Source: Tetrastigma voinierianum (Eukaryota; Streptophyta; Magnoliopsida; Vitales; Vitaceae). From it: DNA of 64,000 nt. The translations under genes were made by a program, and so were the position numbers. Of this stretch, positions 1-10,945 are shown one piece after another (the first letter of the stretch is position 1; each line of letters starts with the position of its first letter). Under the pieces are notes generated by a model. It did not search any database. It saw only the letters and a list, made by a program, of their open reading frames with translations, and was not told the origin of the DNA. The DNA lies in contig JAEQBH010001375.1 of assembly GCA_016808115.1 (NCBI GenBank), forward strand, positions 1 through 64,000. The letters are read 5' to 3'.

Positions 1-339
1 TTGGGAACCTCGGCCTTCATTTAAAGCTTGGCTTCCTTATCGATGCTGATTTATGGGTTCTCGTGATTTATAAGCTAGGAGTTGAAGAAATGTTAAGTGG
101 AATTGAAGAAATGGAGGAATGCAGGAGGATACAGGAGAGTGCAGGATTTTCGCTATGCATTGCGAAAATTTCGCAATCCCTGCGAAATTTCGCTATACAT
201 AGTTTTTCGCTATGATAGCGAAATTTTGTATAGCGAATTAAACTATCATGAGATTCTTGTGCATAGCGAGAATTTGAATTTTCGCTATGCCTTCTTATTT
301 CAGCTATGATAATTTGTCCTTGTTCGGTCAGGCCAAATT
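1..339 (+). mobile_element. Element 1, 5' LTR (left part, cut by window edge)
   Basis: This stretch matches 11,100-11,420 in the same order: the sequence GAAGAAATGTTAAGTGGAAT and the flanking GAATTGAAGAAATGGAGG occur in both, followed by the same run of AGCGAAA-type palindromes. Since the 3' LTR begins at 10,946, about 150 bp of this 5' LTR lies upstream of the window. The LTR is interrupted at about 340 and resumes at about 3,512. It would carry the promoter of the retroelement (U3). Orientation follows from the primer-binding site at 4,528. Confidence in the LTR assignment is good; the exact break point is approximate. Confidence 0.75.
140..310. repeat. Cluster of AGCGAAA/TTTCGCT short palindromes (motif II)
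   Basis: Many copies of TTTCGCTAT and its complement ATAGCGAAA lie head to head. The clearest is TTTCGCTATGATAGCGAAA at 205-223, a perfect inverted repeat around one central G. The cluster sits in the putative U3 part of the LTR and recurs at 3,515-3,570 (decayed), 11,240-11,430, 60,185-60,290 and 62,150-62,600. Confidence 0.85.
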
Positions 340-859
340 GACGGATCGAACCGGTTTAGGAGACGAGACCAAATCTGGGACTCTTTACAGTTTTTTTTTT
401 TTTAAGCCATCTTGGTACTGTGGGTATGGCCCGTCATCTCTTGAGAATCGAATGTATATCTGAATCAGAAAAGAACTACCACTTAGGAGTGGTGTCCATC
501 AAAATCTAGACACATATAGCGAGTCCCATTTACAAATACAAAACTATACTTTCCCGCATTTACAGAGTAGAATACGGAACCTACATGTAGTATGAACCCT
601 TACAAGTGTGTTGCTTGCGTTTGTATACGGGATGTTTAGCGACGTCTTCTCACATGCCTACACGGATTAAAAACCCGTGCTAAAGCTTTGCGGCTTAATT
701 GGAAACATTTCTTATCTGAAACCTGAATAATGAATGTGAGCAAATATCAAAATCTTCGAGGTTCATATCACGTATTTACACACGTAAAATGTTCTTTATA
801 ACAAAAATTAAGCTTATTCGGATCTCTACGTCTGATCTTGAACTTATGCACTTCCTAAC

Positions 860-2330
860 GATCTTATGCACTCGGGAATTACACTTATAGCGGACATGTA
901 TTTGGATCTTATACTCATAACACTTATTCTTATCGGATCTTCACGCCCTGCTTGGTCGGATCTTATATATAAGCGGACTTATTCTTATTCGGATCTTATA
1001 CATGTCGAGATCTCCCCGAAGGACATATACTTGAACCACATTAGGCGATACTTATCAATGGGATATATATTTATCTTTGGCATTTGTATCGGACGTATGC
1101 TTATTAGAGTCTCCCAAAGGCATATAGCAGACTACGTCAGTGATCACTTATCTCCCCCCTTGGGATCGTATTTATGCTTCTTGATTCATATAAGCGGTCT
1201 TTGAACTTATACATATGTAGACGGTGGTACTTATCACGTACTCATACTCCTATTTATCTCATAGCATTCGGATTTCTCAGTGAGCTCTGAGCTTATAACT
1301 ATCTTGAGTTTATGCTTATTCAGAAATCCTTGTACACTTTGTCGTGGTACTTATATCTATCGCGGATCTCAGGAGGTTCGAACTTATACTACCTTCTGTG
1401 GAGTTCACTCTTGTTTGGAGGTATTTATAAGTAGCACGAAGATGCCGGGCGTATCTTAGTTGCAGACTTCAATATTATCACGGGTACCGTAAGTACTACT
1501 TGATCAAATGTCGAGATGCACGGCAGGCTATATCGAGACTTATCCTATACTCTCTGGGTGCCATAGGTACCTCACGGGTTTATCCTTATCCAAGACTTAT
1601 GCGGAGATGCGTAGGTTCTACAGTGTCGGATCTGGTGCCCTTAGGTACTCTGGAACTTATATTAATGCTTCATATCTTATGCTTGTACTACAAACCTATC
1701 CCCTTGTCCATACGGATGCTTACAGCAGCCTCTGAGTTCTTCACAGTATTCGGATCTTATCCTGGTATTCACGAGCATATACATGTATTTAGTTTAACCA
1801 TGTATTCTGAACTTAACCATGTATTTCGGATCTTAGCACATGTATTTGGATCTTATCATGACTTCTGGAGTATATACTTGTCTTAGACACCATCTTGTCT
1901 TGCCAGACTTATCTTGATCTTACAGACTTATCTTTTTGGTATTACGGAACTTATCAGTATTACGAACATACTTGTTTCTGAGACTTATGTGTCTTCAGGA
2001 TCTTATTCTTGTCACAGAAAGTACCGTGGAATACGATAAGTCGAAGCAGATCGAGGATCTAACTATATACGAGTCGAATCATACTTCTCTGAGATCTGGA
2101 CATTGGTCTTGATCTGAATCATGATTCATTATACAGGAAGTACGTGATGCTGAAGGGACTTATACTTAATTTACAGAACTTACACTTATTTTCCGATACG
2201 AGAGTACCCGTGGGTATTACAGAGATTACTCAGATATAGGTGCTTTGTAGGTCACTACGGAAGATCTGAAGTACGAAGTAGGTGCATTCGGATCTTTCTT
2301 ATATTCATTTGTTTTATTCTTATTCATTAT
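860..2330. repeat. Degenerate GGATCTTATACTTGT-type tandem array inside LTR A
   Basis: Variants of (T)CGGATCTTATACTTGTATTACGGA-like units recur every 20-60 bp with much drift, for example around 950-990, 1,620-1,680, 1,740-1,860 and 1,960-2,000. The same kind of array is at 29,120-29,620 in LTR B. The open frames at 866-1,204 and 1,500-1,886 are by-products of this array. Confidence 0.7.
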
Positions 2331-2389
2331 TGTGAGAGTCTTATCATATAATTGTTGGATTACCTAAACCGAGTAATACGGAATGAGTA

Positions 2390-2705
2390 GGACCGCGACA
2401 CAATAAGTACCCGAAGAGTCTGATGCGGATCGAGTGCCATCGCATAATCGAGTCTGAAGTACTAATCGGAGGAGTACTGAAATGTAATGTGCGAGAAACC
2501 GTCGAGAGAGTGCCATCGCACTAATCCGGAAATGCAGAAGTACTAATGTGTGAGAAGCACGGTCGGAGAGTGCCGTGTTGCTGTCAGTAGGAGACCGCTG
2601 GCTGTGCGAAACACGGTGAGAGAGAGTGTCGTCGCCTTTAATCGGAGTCTGGAAAGTACTAGTAATAAACGGTCGGAGAGTCAGTCGCACTAGTAGAGAG
2701 TACCC
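2390..2705. repeat. Second short-repeat array in LTR A (GGTCGGAGAGTGCCATCGCACTAAT type)
   Basis: Four or five degenerate units of about 60-70 bp carry AGAGTGCCATCGCA, AGTACTAAT and GGTCGGAGAGT blocks. They belong to the same LTR as the upstream GGATCTTAT array. Similar TCGGAG-type runs occur in the LTR-like units at 42.4 kb and 48.4 kb, so this looks like a shared property of these LTRs. The open frame at 2,364-2,690 on the minus strand is a by-product. Confidence 0.6.
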
Positions 2706-3511
2706 AGTACTAATGTCTTAGGAAACATGATGGAAGTGCCATGTCATTCTAATGCTTGGTCTGGGCGGTTTTACAATTATATGAGTTCAATAACACCATC
2801 ATATAATAGGGGCATTCTTGGCCACATTATATTTTTATGACATATTGCCATTTCATGTTCATGTTTCCAATTAGTTTTCATGTTTCATATCCTATTCAGG
2901 TTTCATGCCTATTCCATGTGGCATTTGAGGATACTTATCTGAGGAATCTTAAGTGTATTCACACATCATTCATGTATTCTAGTCCCTCAATGGTCCCCAT
3001 TTTTCTTAGGAATTGGAATCATTCAAAATAATCAACATCTGAGCCAGATACATGCGAATCTCATAGAATTCATAATCGAGTTGGTTTCCATGCAAAAATC
3101 CAAAGTTCCATACCTTGGCTTGCTTGATCTCCTCTTCCTCTTCTTCTCTTCTTCTTCTTCCTCTTCACGTTTTTCTTCCTCCCCAAAATGAGACCAATTT
3201 TGGTCTTTTAAATTCCATGTTTGCTAAGGCCTTGTTGGCCCTCGAAAACCCATTTTGAGTTAAGTTTATATTTGCTATTTAAGCCATAACTCATTCTATT
3301 TATAAATAAACTTCCCTTTATTTCATTTTGGCTCAAATCTGCTTAATTCATGTCTTTTTGGCCTTGGACAAATTACAATTTTGTGTCCTTAAGTTTTGTA
3401 AGCTTTCCAAGTCTCGTTTCCATGTTTAGCATTTGGCACGAAACTGATCAGGTCTTACAAAATACCTAAACGTATTTGAAAACCGTACAGATTATATTTT
3501 GAGGTGTTACA

Positions 3512-4527
3512 ATAGAAATTTAGCTATCATAATGAGAATTTTATATGATAGAAATTCACTATCTATAAAAATTGTCCCTCACATTTAATCTAACGACCGT
3601 TTTGTGTAATTCCGTTTTTTCCCTATTGTAATCATATATTCTTGGTATTTTTTGGTATTTCACACATCTTGTATGGCTATATAAGCCTATATGACTTTGT
3701 AACTTCTTTTCATTCAAGCATTCATTCCATTGCTGACTTTTGTTTTAGGTTCTGATTTCTCTCTTACTATATAACTTAACTGCCTAATTCTTGGCTGCCG
3801 AAACAGCGCTGAGGATGACAACTCAAGGGATGTTTGGCTAAACCTCAAAACATAAGAGGAGGTTGCTAGGATAGTTAATGGTGGTTTGCGAGAGTGGTCC
3901 TGGGTTTAAACAAGCGAATCTTGCATTTATTGTTCAAACTTTCCAAACTAGGTTTAATGCCATTTTAATGTGTTTCTTTTAATTGATACTTGTCATGCTT
4001 TGGGGTTCGATGCACATTCTTAAGGGTAGATGCGCGGCATTCTTTGAATGTCATTTACAAGCCACTGAAATTAGGTTAAATGCTATGCTTTCATTCTGGA
4101 ACATTAAATCATTACATGTTTTGACTTTCGAATGAGTGTTTAAGGAGTTAGTTTTAAAGCTAAACAAAGATGCGGTTTTGGCTATGACTATAAGTCATTT
4201 GCCTAATGCGAGAAATAACCCGAGGACACCTTTATAGTATTTTATCAAGCTAGTGACTGAGCCTTCAAGGTCACCATTTCACACCCAATTTAAAATTATT
4301 TTGATTACTAGGTGAAACGACCCCATTGTCTCATATTTTTACTAGTCCAAAAATCCAAATGAGCCTCACCATTTTGAATCATGATACAAATCATTTGTGG
4401 GATGAAAACCCATCCACAATGTTGATACTGAAGGCCAGCTATCTTTGCGGTAAGCGACTACGATAGAAGGAAAATAGGAAACAAATTTTGTTGATTCGGA
4501 TCACCTACCGTGGCAGCGCAGATCAAA
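3512..4527 (+). mobile_element. Element 1, 5' LTR (right part)
   Basis: This continues the LTR broken at about 340. It matches 11,430-12,375 block by block: CTTGTATGGCTATATA, GAGGATGACAA.TCAAGGGATG, TTTATTGTTC.AAACT, GTCATTTGCC.TAATGCG and ATCATGATACAAATCATTT. It also matches 59,221-60,180 in reverse complement (GAGGATGACAACTTAGAGGATG). A TATATAAG-like sequence near 3,680 could be the promoter TATA region. It ends next to the primer-binding site. Confidence 0.8.
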
Positions 4528-4544
4528 TGGCGCGTTGCCGGGGA
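4528..4544 (+). other. Primer-binding site of element 1 (tRNA-Asp type)
   Basis: TGGCGCGTTGCCGGGGA differs by one missing base from the established Athila-type primer-binding site, complementary to the 3' end of plant tRNA-Asp. Its place just after the LTR end and before gag fixes the element as + strand. Confidence 0.85.
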
Positions 4545-4979
4545 TGGTGCCGAACTACAAATGATGAGTTGATGAACTTGTAATCCATACAAGTATTTAG
4601 TGACAACACAACCCTTTTTGAATTTCGTTTATAAAAATTTCAAGTTTTTTACTCGATGATCTCTCTTGAAATTTGTTTTTATTTTACAATCGATTTATTA
4701 TTTATTGCTGCTTGTTCGGTTTTATGGTACTTTTTGTTGTTCTTTGTTTTGTCTCATTTGTGTTATAGGTGTTTATACGGCAGGATAGAGGATATCGGTA
4801 GATTACAAGAGTGAGTGCACCGAGTTGAACATTTGTGAAATCGTGTGCCGCAGTGATCAAATGGATCCTCTGCACGAGGAACGACAAAGTCCCGACAAGG
4901 CAGCTCAGTGAATCAATGACATATAGATCAATGAGGACCCACGTACACCCTCCCAAGTGAGTGCTCCTTCTGCATTATA

Positions 4980-6060
4980 CCACTTGCTGGCAGGGGATGC
5001 TGCGCGGTGAGACCTTATTTAGTGCCCTGCTTCCCACATTTCATGGTATGGAGGAATGAAAATCCATACTCACACATTCGGGATTTTGAGGAAGTATGCA
5101 TAACTTTAAGGAAGAGTATAGCAAGTATAAATTGTTGAGGTGAAGGCATTCCGTTAACCCTCGAGACAAAGCCAAAATATGTTTCAGATTCACTGTAGGA
5201 AGCAGATTAGAAATTGGGCGATCTTTAATTTGAATTTTTGAAGAAATTCTTGATTACCACTAAGACCAACGGTTTAGAAGCGGATCACCTTATCATTTAT
5301 GTGATGAGAAATTTATCGAGTGTTGGGAGAGGTTCATAGGTTCATCAGTGCATGCCCACACCATGGTTTTGATACATGGATGCCCCATTGAATCATTTTT
5401 ATGATGGTATGTCTCTGCCATGAAGCAGCGCTGAAACCATGTGTGGAAGTGACTTCTAAGGCAAAAATCGGATAAACCGTGGACTTCTGAATTAATTTGA
5501 AACTACGAGGCTTAGGATAGTGAATCAGGAAAATTTGAAAGAATAGATGAATCAACCCGCTGAGGAGGCATTTATGCACTTCAGAAGATAATATGGAGAT
5601 GGCTTACTTAAAGATATCAGCCTTAAACTGGAAGGTGGAAGAATTTAGAAAAGGAAAAGGTTATATGAGGTGCGGAATGGTAGTGAAAATCCTTGCAAGC
5701 CCTGACCCATGCATAAATTGCGATCCACTAGCCACCAGGAAAGACACTATCAATCTTCAAGTCGTAGGAGATTTGATGTCGAGGAGCATGTAATGTCGGT
5801 AGACGATACAAGCCACAAAACAATGCCCCATTTATTAATACATACAATTCCAATTGGAGAAATCATCGAATCTCTTGGAAACTAATTTGAAACATGTGCC
5901 TCGTAGTTGCCAAGCGACAATTTGGTTCTCATCTCGACCAAATATACCATCCTCTTCCCCTATTGAACAAGCTATGTGGGATTTGAGCGAGTGGTAGGCA
6001 ATTTTGTGGAGGAGCAAAAGGAATCAATGTACAATTGGCCTCAAGAATAGATACCGTGGA
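4980..6060 (+). pseudogene. gag: Athila-type gag pseudogene (element 1)
   Basis: No open frame survives, but with frame changes the + strand gives blocks of the plant Ty3/gypsy Gag (retrotransposon gag domain): a DKAK-like block near 5,165, a block ending in HxxMPTPWF near 5,345-5,370 in the place of the RCPHHGF motif, and near 5,818-5,880 the conserved string NTYNSNWRNHRISWK (family pattern NTYNPGWRNHPNFSW). A cysteine-rich stretch near 5,690-5,730 stands where the zinc knuckle should be. Gag would form the cytoplasmic virus-like particle. It lies directly after the primer-binding site and before the protease, the normal order. At least six frame changes and stops make it non-functional. Confidence 0.7.
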
Positions 6061-6639
6061 AAGCACGCAGGCAGAGGGTAGATGGGCTTGAAGAAACAAT
6101 ACCAATAGAAAGTTGATAACCTCTTAGTGCTCACATGCTGGGATTAATAATTTCTTTGAGTACGGGAGAAGAAAGGAAGATTCCCTTCCCCGAACCTTTG
6201 CCAAATCGAGGAGTTCATGAAATGGGTTCTTCCTGGCAACTCGAGTTGGATGAAGTAAAGGCCATCATCCGCTTTTGAGGAGTGGAAAAATTAAGCAGCC
6301 GATTACCCATGAGCTGGCTGGAAAGCAGGAGAAAGATAAAGGAAGATAGGCACGGGAGGATGTGGCCGGTAGAAGATTGATGAAGAAAAACATGCCTCCA
6401 TTTCTCGGCAGAAAGCGAAAAATCCCGAGCGAGCTGAAATTTGGGAGTGCGCGATAAGTAATATCCATTTCAACCCGACGCATGATCAAGCGAGTCCCGG
6501 CATATATGCAAAATTCTTGAAGGGCTGTACCGCAGTGAAAGGTTAGGCATTGACAAGAAAGCCTTCCTGAGCCCATTCGGTCTGATTGTGAGAGCAATAC
6601 CTCCGGTGAAATACAGGATCAGGATCCCCGTGTAGGTGG

Positions 6640-7110
6640 TGACATTGGAGGGACTTGTGTAAATAACCTTTATTGGACTTGGGGGCTAGTGTAAATACGC
6701 CATATTGGTGTAGCGGATAGGTTTGGGAGGCTCAGACCTACTGACATCACTCTCTCGTTAATTTGATCGATCGGTAAAAAGTCTAAGGGAATAATAGTTG
6801 AGGATGTATTAGGTAAAGGTGGAGTAATTATCTTACCGATCGTTACATGGTGCGATCACAGAACCCGATCACGATTAAGGTCAATCATGTGCCAATTATC
6901 TTGGGAAGACCATTTTTGGCTACTTCCAATGCGATCATCAATTTCTGGAATGGAGTCATAGCTCACATTGGCAACATGACATTGGGGCTGACATTTTCCC
7001 ACTAATATAACAGCACAGCCCAAGCGGAAGATGACATGCCAAGATTTGAGGAAGTTTGCTCAGGTGTGAATCTGAGAAACCAAATGTCCACAAATTGCGC
7101 GTAATTGGGT
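6640..7110 (+). pseudogene. Retroviral-type aspartic protease pseudogene (element 1)
   Basis: Translated in two frames, 6,714-6,860 gives RPTDITLSL, SKGIIVEDVLGKGG and similar blocks, and 6,895-7,010 gives the typical end of the domain with ATSN-AIIN--NGV and GNMTLGLTF. These match the Athila-group protease region (patterns LGLGEPRPT, RGIVEDVLVKV, GRPFLATSNA). The stretch 6,060-6,640 between gag and this block also reads as decayed Gag-Pro linker, but no motif there is firm. The enzyme would cleave the Gag-Pol polyprotein. After it, RT, RNase H and integrase are absent; an A/T-rich linker follows instead. Confidence 0.65.
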
Positions 7111-7339
7111 GAAGGAAAATGAAGCAATGGGTGGAGAATTGACCGGCACGTCACTCCTGCAGTGATCAATAATCGCACCAAAGATTGCCTGAGCGGCAGA
7201 AAAGCAAATAAAGAGCTAAGCATGAGCTTCGCAACACACATCACCGCAGGGGTCATGAGCCCTCCCGGGATCCTCCACAGAATGAGCCGAAATTCTCCCG
7301 TGTTGGCTCGTCTTCACAGGCCAAACCGCAGCTCAAAAA

Positions 7340-7462
7340 GATTTTGATTTTTGCTAAAATCGGTCAATTTTTCACTTCATATTAGTAACTTTCCTTCCTA
7401 ATTTAACTAAACAGAAAATCTTAATTTTTAAGTAATCCTATTTTATATTATCTTATTTTATT

Positions 7463-7541
<79 letters not shown>

Positions 7542-7640
7542 CTTTTTATTTTATTCGATTTTAATTTCCTAAATTTCAAATTAAATTTTTGCTTTTTTTT
7601 ATTATTTTTATTTTATGTGGAATTGCCAGTAAGAATTTCG
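7340..7640. repeat. A/T-rich linker with (AT)34 microsatellite
   Basis: The protease remnant is followed by about 300 bp of almost pure A/T. A perfect dinucleotide run occupies 7,471-7,538. A single motif-II half-site (AATTTCGCTATAA) ends the linker near 7,638. A comparable A/T-rich linker ending in motif-II copies lies in element 4 at 62,150-62,840 (reverse orientation). Confidence 0.85.
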
Positions 7641-7689
7641 CTATAATAAATGGGGGCCTGGACATCCTGGACCCCAGTGGACTTTTCGC

Positions 7690-9745
7690 TGTCCAACCGG
7701 CTTTTATGTTATGGTGGGGGCCCATTCATCTCATTCCATTCCCTCGATCACACTCCCGAGCCGGCCGTGAGCCTCTCCGCCTCCCCGCCAAAGATTCCCC
7801 CGCCGACCACGCCGTGCGCCGCCTCGACCGCGTTCCCTCGCCCCACGCCCCCCCGAGCCTCCTCGCGCCCCCACACCGTTTCAGACCTCGCGCTCGTTCC
7901 CCGCCGCGCCAGGTGACCCGAGCCCAGCCGCCATCTTCGCCGCCATCGCCGCGTTTCGCCGCGTTCCGCGCGCCGCGACCGCTGGAAGCGCTCGTCCGTC
8001 GCCAGGCGCTGCGCAGCCCACTTCCTCGCTCCTAGCGCCGAAGGCTCAAGACTTCACTGAGCCCTCGTTTCCGCCCTACACACGACTGTGACCACGTGAC
8101 ATGGTCCGCACCAGGGCATCGCTTATAGCCCGGGAGCCAGTTCATTGCCCTGAGAGAGGAGGTGCCGTGATGCTCATTCTGACCGCCTCGCAGATACAAA
8201 CCAAGATGGTCTCCCAACCGCCATACCCGGAGCCTCAGCTTCGGGGAGCCCCCATCCTGGGCGATATCAGATCAGGCGGGCTCCGCCCTTCAAGCACCAC
8301 GTAGACGATGCCAGAGGGCCCTGGCCTGCGCCCTGACATCGCCCTGGAAGTCTTTCGAGATTCTGCGCTTAAGCCGCCACCTCCTCTAATCCGATGAGGG
8401 TTCATCACCGTTATCACCGCCTCGAGGTCAGCGCCCACACCTGGTGATCCGATTCCCGTGGAATTTTGATTTACAAGGTTAAAGATCTCCATGGGAGCCA
8501 TATGATATACCGCGCGGACAGCTGGGATCGCCGCTTTCGTGAGACTCGATGCGCCGATCCAAAGAAGAGCTCATCGCCGCTTTTACGACGCGAGGTGTTT
8601 ACTAACCCCCGGGTTTGCGGCTTCGCCACCACACTATGACATCCTCGGGAGTGTCGAGTCCTTTTGAGTTCCTGTCAAAGATTGATGACCCACCATGAGT
8701 ACCGAGCTGTGGACACAGCGCCTCAGCCCGCCAAGAGGCCGGCGACCCCGCAGTTGACGCAAAGGCCCCGGAAACATCACGCAGAGAGATAGTCCGTCGT
8801 TCGCCGAGAGATGTACTACAACCTGACCCATACTCTTCCAGTACCGCCACGATGCTCCTAAGGGGACCATGTACCGACCGCTTATATTCCCTTACAGCCA
8901 TTATGTGCACGTGTGGGAGTTATACTGAGGTTTCACAGGATCTCAGGATTCCGGGCTTAGTCCTCCTCTTCATGACTTCTCGGCTGCATTCGAGGAGTAT
9001 GTCCACCGCAAGGCCCCTGCTCGAGCCGAGAGCTGCATCAAGAAGCTGAGGAGGTCGCCGAGAGCCAGTCCCGGAGCATCCGTCCCGAGAGCCACGCGAG
9101 CTGTGGAGGATCAAGCCACGCATACTCTCCACTGCGATCTTTACACGCCGATTTCCATTCTCCAAACGCCAGAATAGAGAGAGCAACAGATAAGCCAAGT
9201 GTGAGGACCACCAAGAGGAGGATCAGTTCCTCGAGATGAGGTGGAGGTGGCAGCCTGCCAGATCCATCTCCTCCACTCACCTCCTACTACCTCGACATCG
9301 TCGCCTTCCTACACAACAAGCAAAGACCGTAGGAAAGACATGTCCATGTCGGGCTCTGGGGAGCTAGTAGTCGTTATGGATGATAAAAACCGGTGTCTCC
9401 CCGCGACCACAGCGGTTTGTCATTGGACGAGCTGACGGGCTCCCGAGCCGAGGTCAGCAGCCTTTAGCGCAGAGTCACGCCCATGCTCTTCTGATCATGA
9501 GCCACCCTAGCCCGCGCCAAATAGCGAGACCAAGGCTCACACGTACCGCCTTCGAGATCAGTCCGCAGCCGCAGCCTCCTTGGATATGCTAGCAGTCGCA
9601 GCCAGCAGCTCGTATCCCTCACCTGCACAGCTCTCCACCACCACCGAGTGAGGTGTCGCCACTCTCTCTACTTTCCTATCCCTACCCGAGGCGCTGTTTA
9701 TACTCGTCGGGAGGAAAAGGAGCGTGTGTGTCTTTATCATGTTTC
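7690..9745 (+). pseudogene. GC-rich block, decayed second ORF of element 1 (function unknown)
   Basis: GC content rises abruptly to a strongly GC-rich level from about 7,700 and stays high to about 9,700. Open pieces on the + strand are Pro/Arg/Ser-rich (7,589-8,035 and 7,650-7,916); an ATG at 8,101 starts MVRTRAS, the usual beginning of many plant retrotransposon accessory or Gag proteins, but the frame breaks after 67 residues. Further + strand pieces at 8,850-9,590 stay open only briefly. By position (between protease and 3' LTR) it resembles the extra ORF of Athila-type elements, but I recognise no domain. A captured gene fragment is the alternative. Confidence 0.4.
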
Positions 9746-10945
9746 AGATTGCTTTTAACTCTTTATCAACTCCGCCTACCATTTTGTATAGATTGTATAG
9801 GATACATGTTAAATGATAGCAGGCGTTGATATTTTTGTCATGTTTAGCTATGATTAAGCTTGTACTAGCCACATTGGTTATATCAAAAGCTTTATAGCAT
9901 TATTTACATTTCTACATTTTTCCAAATCAAGGCTCGTGACTATAGCCAGGTTTACCGCTTTCGTCAGCAATTGAAGCCCTATATACCTTAATAAAGAACA
10001 ATTCCATGGATGATTAAGTTTTGGTCGACTGGTCTCCAATGTAAGCTCAACCTAGTACATCCCCTTAGCTGGGATCACACACATCGCACAACTCTGCTTG
10101 TATCATCAAGTCGAGAAGCTATATACCACTTTTCACTTTTAAACCCATCTAGATCTATTGGACTCCAATTCATACAGGTTTGTGTTACCCACAAAAGAAG
10201 ACCAATGTAGTCTTCCAAATGAAAAAGGAAAAGAAAAAGGAAAAAGAAAAAAAAAAGAAGAAAGAGCTAATGCCGTGACACTTGCCTTGAAACTCGAACA
10301 ACACTATCTCGCGGGGTAGCATGGCGGTAGTGCCTTTAAAGCCCTGCCTTAAACCTTTATCGGGCGGGAGTCATCGACTCTGTTCTGCCATACGGTGGAC
10401 GGGTGAGTTTAGCAGTTGTAGGTGCTTAATTCTCAAAGTCATTCAAGTCCGGTGAAGCTCAGAGTTGCGGGCCCGTAGATTCCGCTTCATGCCCCAAACC
10501 TTAATCGGGTTGGAGTCATCTGCGGACCCGCTACACCCGACCAGAAGTCGAAGCTTTAAGACGCACCCCAGCTGTAATACAATCAAAGAAGGAAATAAGA
10601 GTGTAACCGATTCTATTTTTAGTTGGTCACGCTTAGCCCGGCAAGCCACCGGGGGAGAGTAATAGCTTGTAACTTATCAAGTCTAAACCGGTTACCTTAA
10701 AGAACACTTAGATTCGTGGAAAGCAGGTGTCGACTTCTTCTGAATTATTATCGGCTTCCTTAAAACCTGCCTCGTGGCATTTGCTCTCATGATGGTATCC
10801 GTACAGGTCTAGATCGTTTCATACCGAAGGTAAGGCCTTACTTCATTAACACAATAGGACTTTTCGATAGCATACACCCTTGTAAAAGCCACGTTACGTA
10901 CGCCTGATTGAGCTTTTGGCTGCTGCTAATCAGCAATGTGTCAGG
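9746..10945 (+). other. Element 1, 3' non-coding region before the LTR
   Basis: No coding signal is visible. The part 10,240-10,660 (A-rich run, then blocks such as CCCCAAACCTTAATCGGGTTGGAGTC with local repeats of CCTTAAACCTTTATCGGGCGGGAGTC) is the reverse complement of 60,960-61,380 in element 4. Both lie a few hundred bases before an LTR in their own element, which shows that the two elements are relatives. No strong polypurine tract survives before 10,946; GTCAGG stands in its place. Confidence 0.6.

Larger units (their letters stand above)
340..3511 (-). mobile_element. Nested ~3.2-kb LTR (LTR A), Tekay/Del-like, probably solo
   Basis: The right end, read on the minus strand, starts TGTAACACCTC, a typical start of long Ty3/gypsy LTRs. 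Near the left end is a poly-T tract (about 391-402) preceded by GAGACC-type sequence. The unit parallels 28,700-31,950 over its length: both share the poly-T, then AAAGAACTACCAC and GTGGTGTCCATCAAAATCTA, then arrays of GGATCTTAT repeats. No gag or pol is visible inside, and it splits an Athila-type LTR, so a solo LTR is the simplest reading. I could not find a clean 5-bp target duplication; the left boundary is uncertain by roughly 40 bp. Confidence 0.65.

Noticed and set aside
866..1204. 112-codon open frame rich in Tyr, Ile and Leu, like a membrane protein
   Set aside because: It is produced by GGATCTTATACTT-type repeats in LTR A; the same occurs at 1,500-1,886.
7589..8035. 148-codon Pro/Arg-rich open frame with possible plant gene look
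   Set aside because: The GC-rich sequence lacks stops by composition, two overlapping frames are open together and no domain is visible; kept only as part of the GC-rich block.
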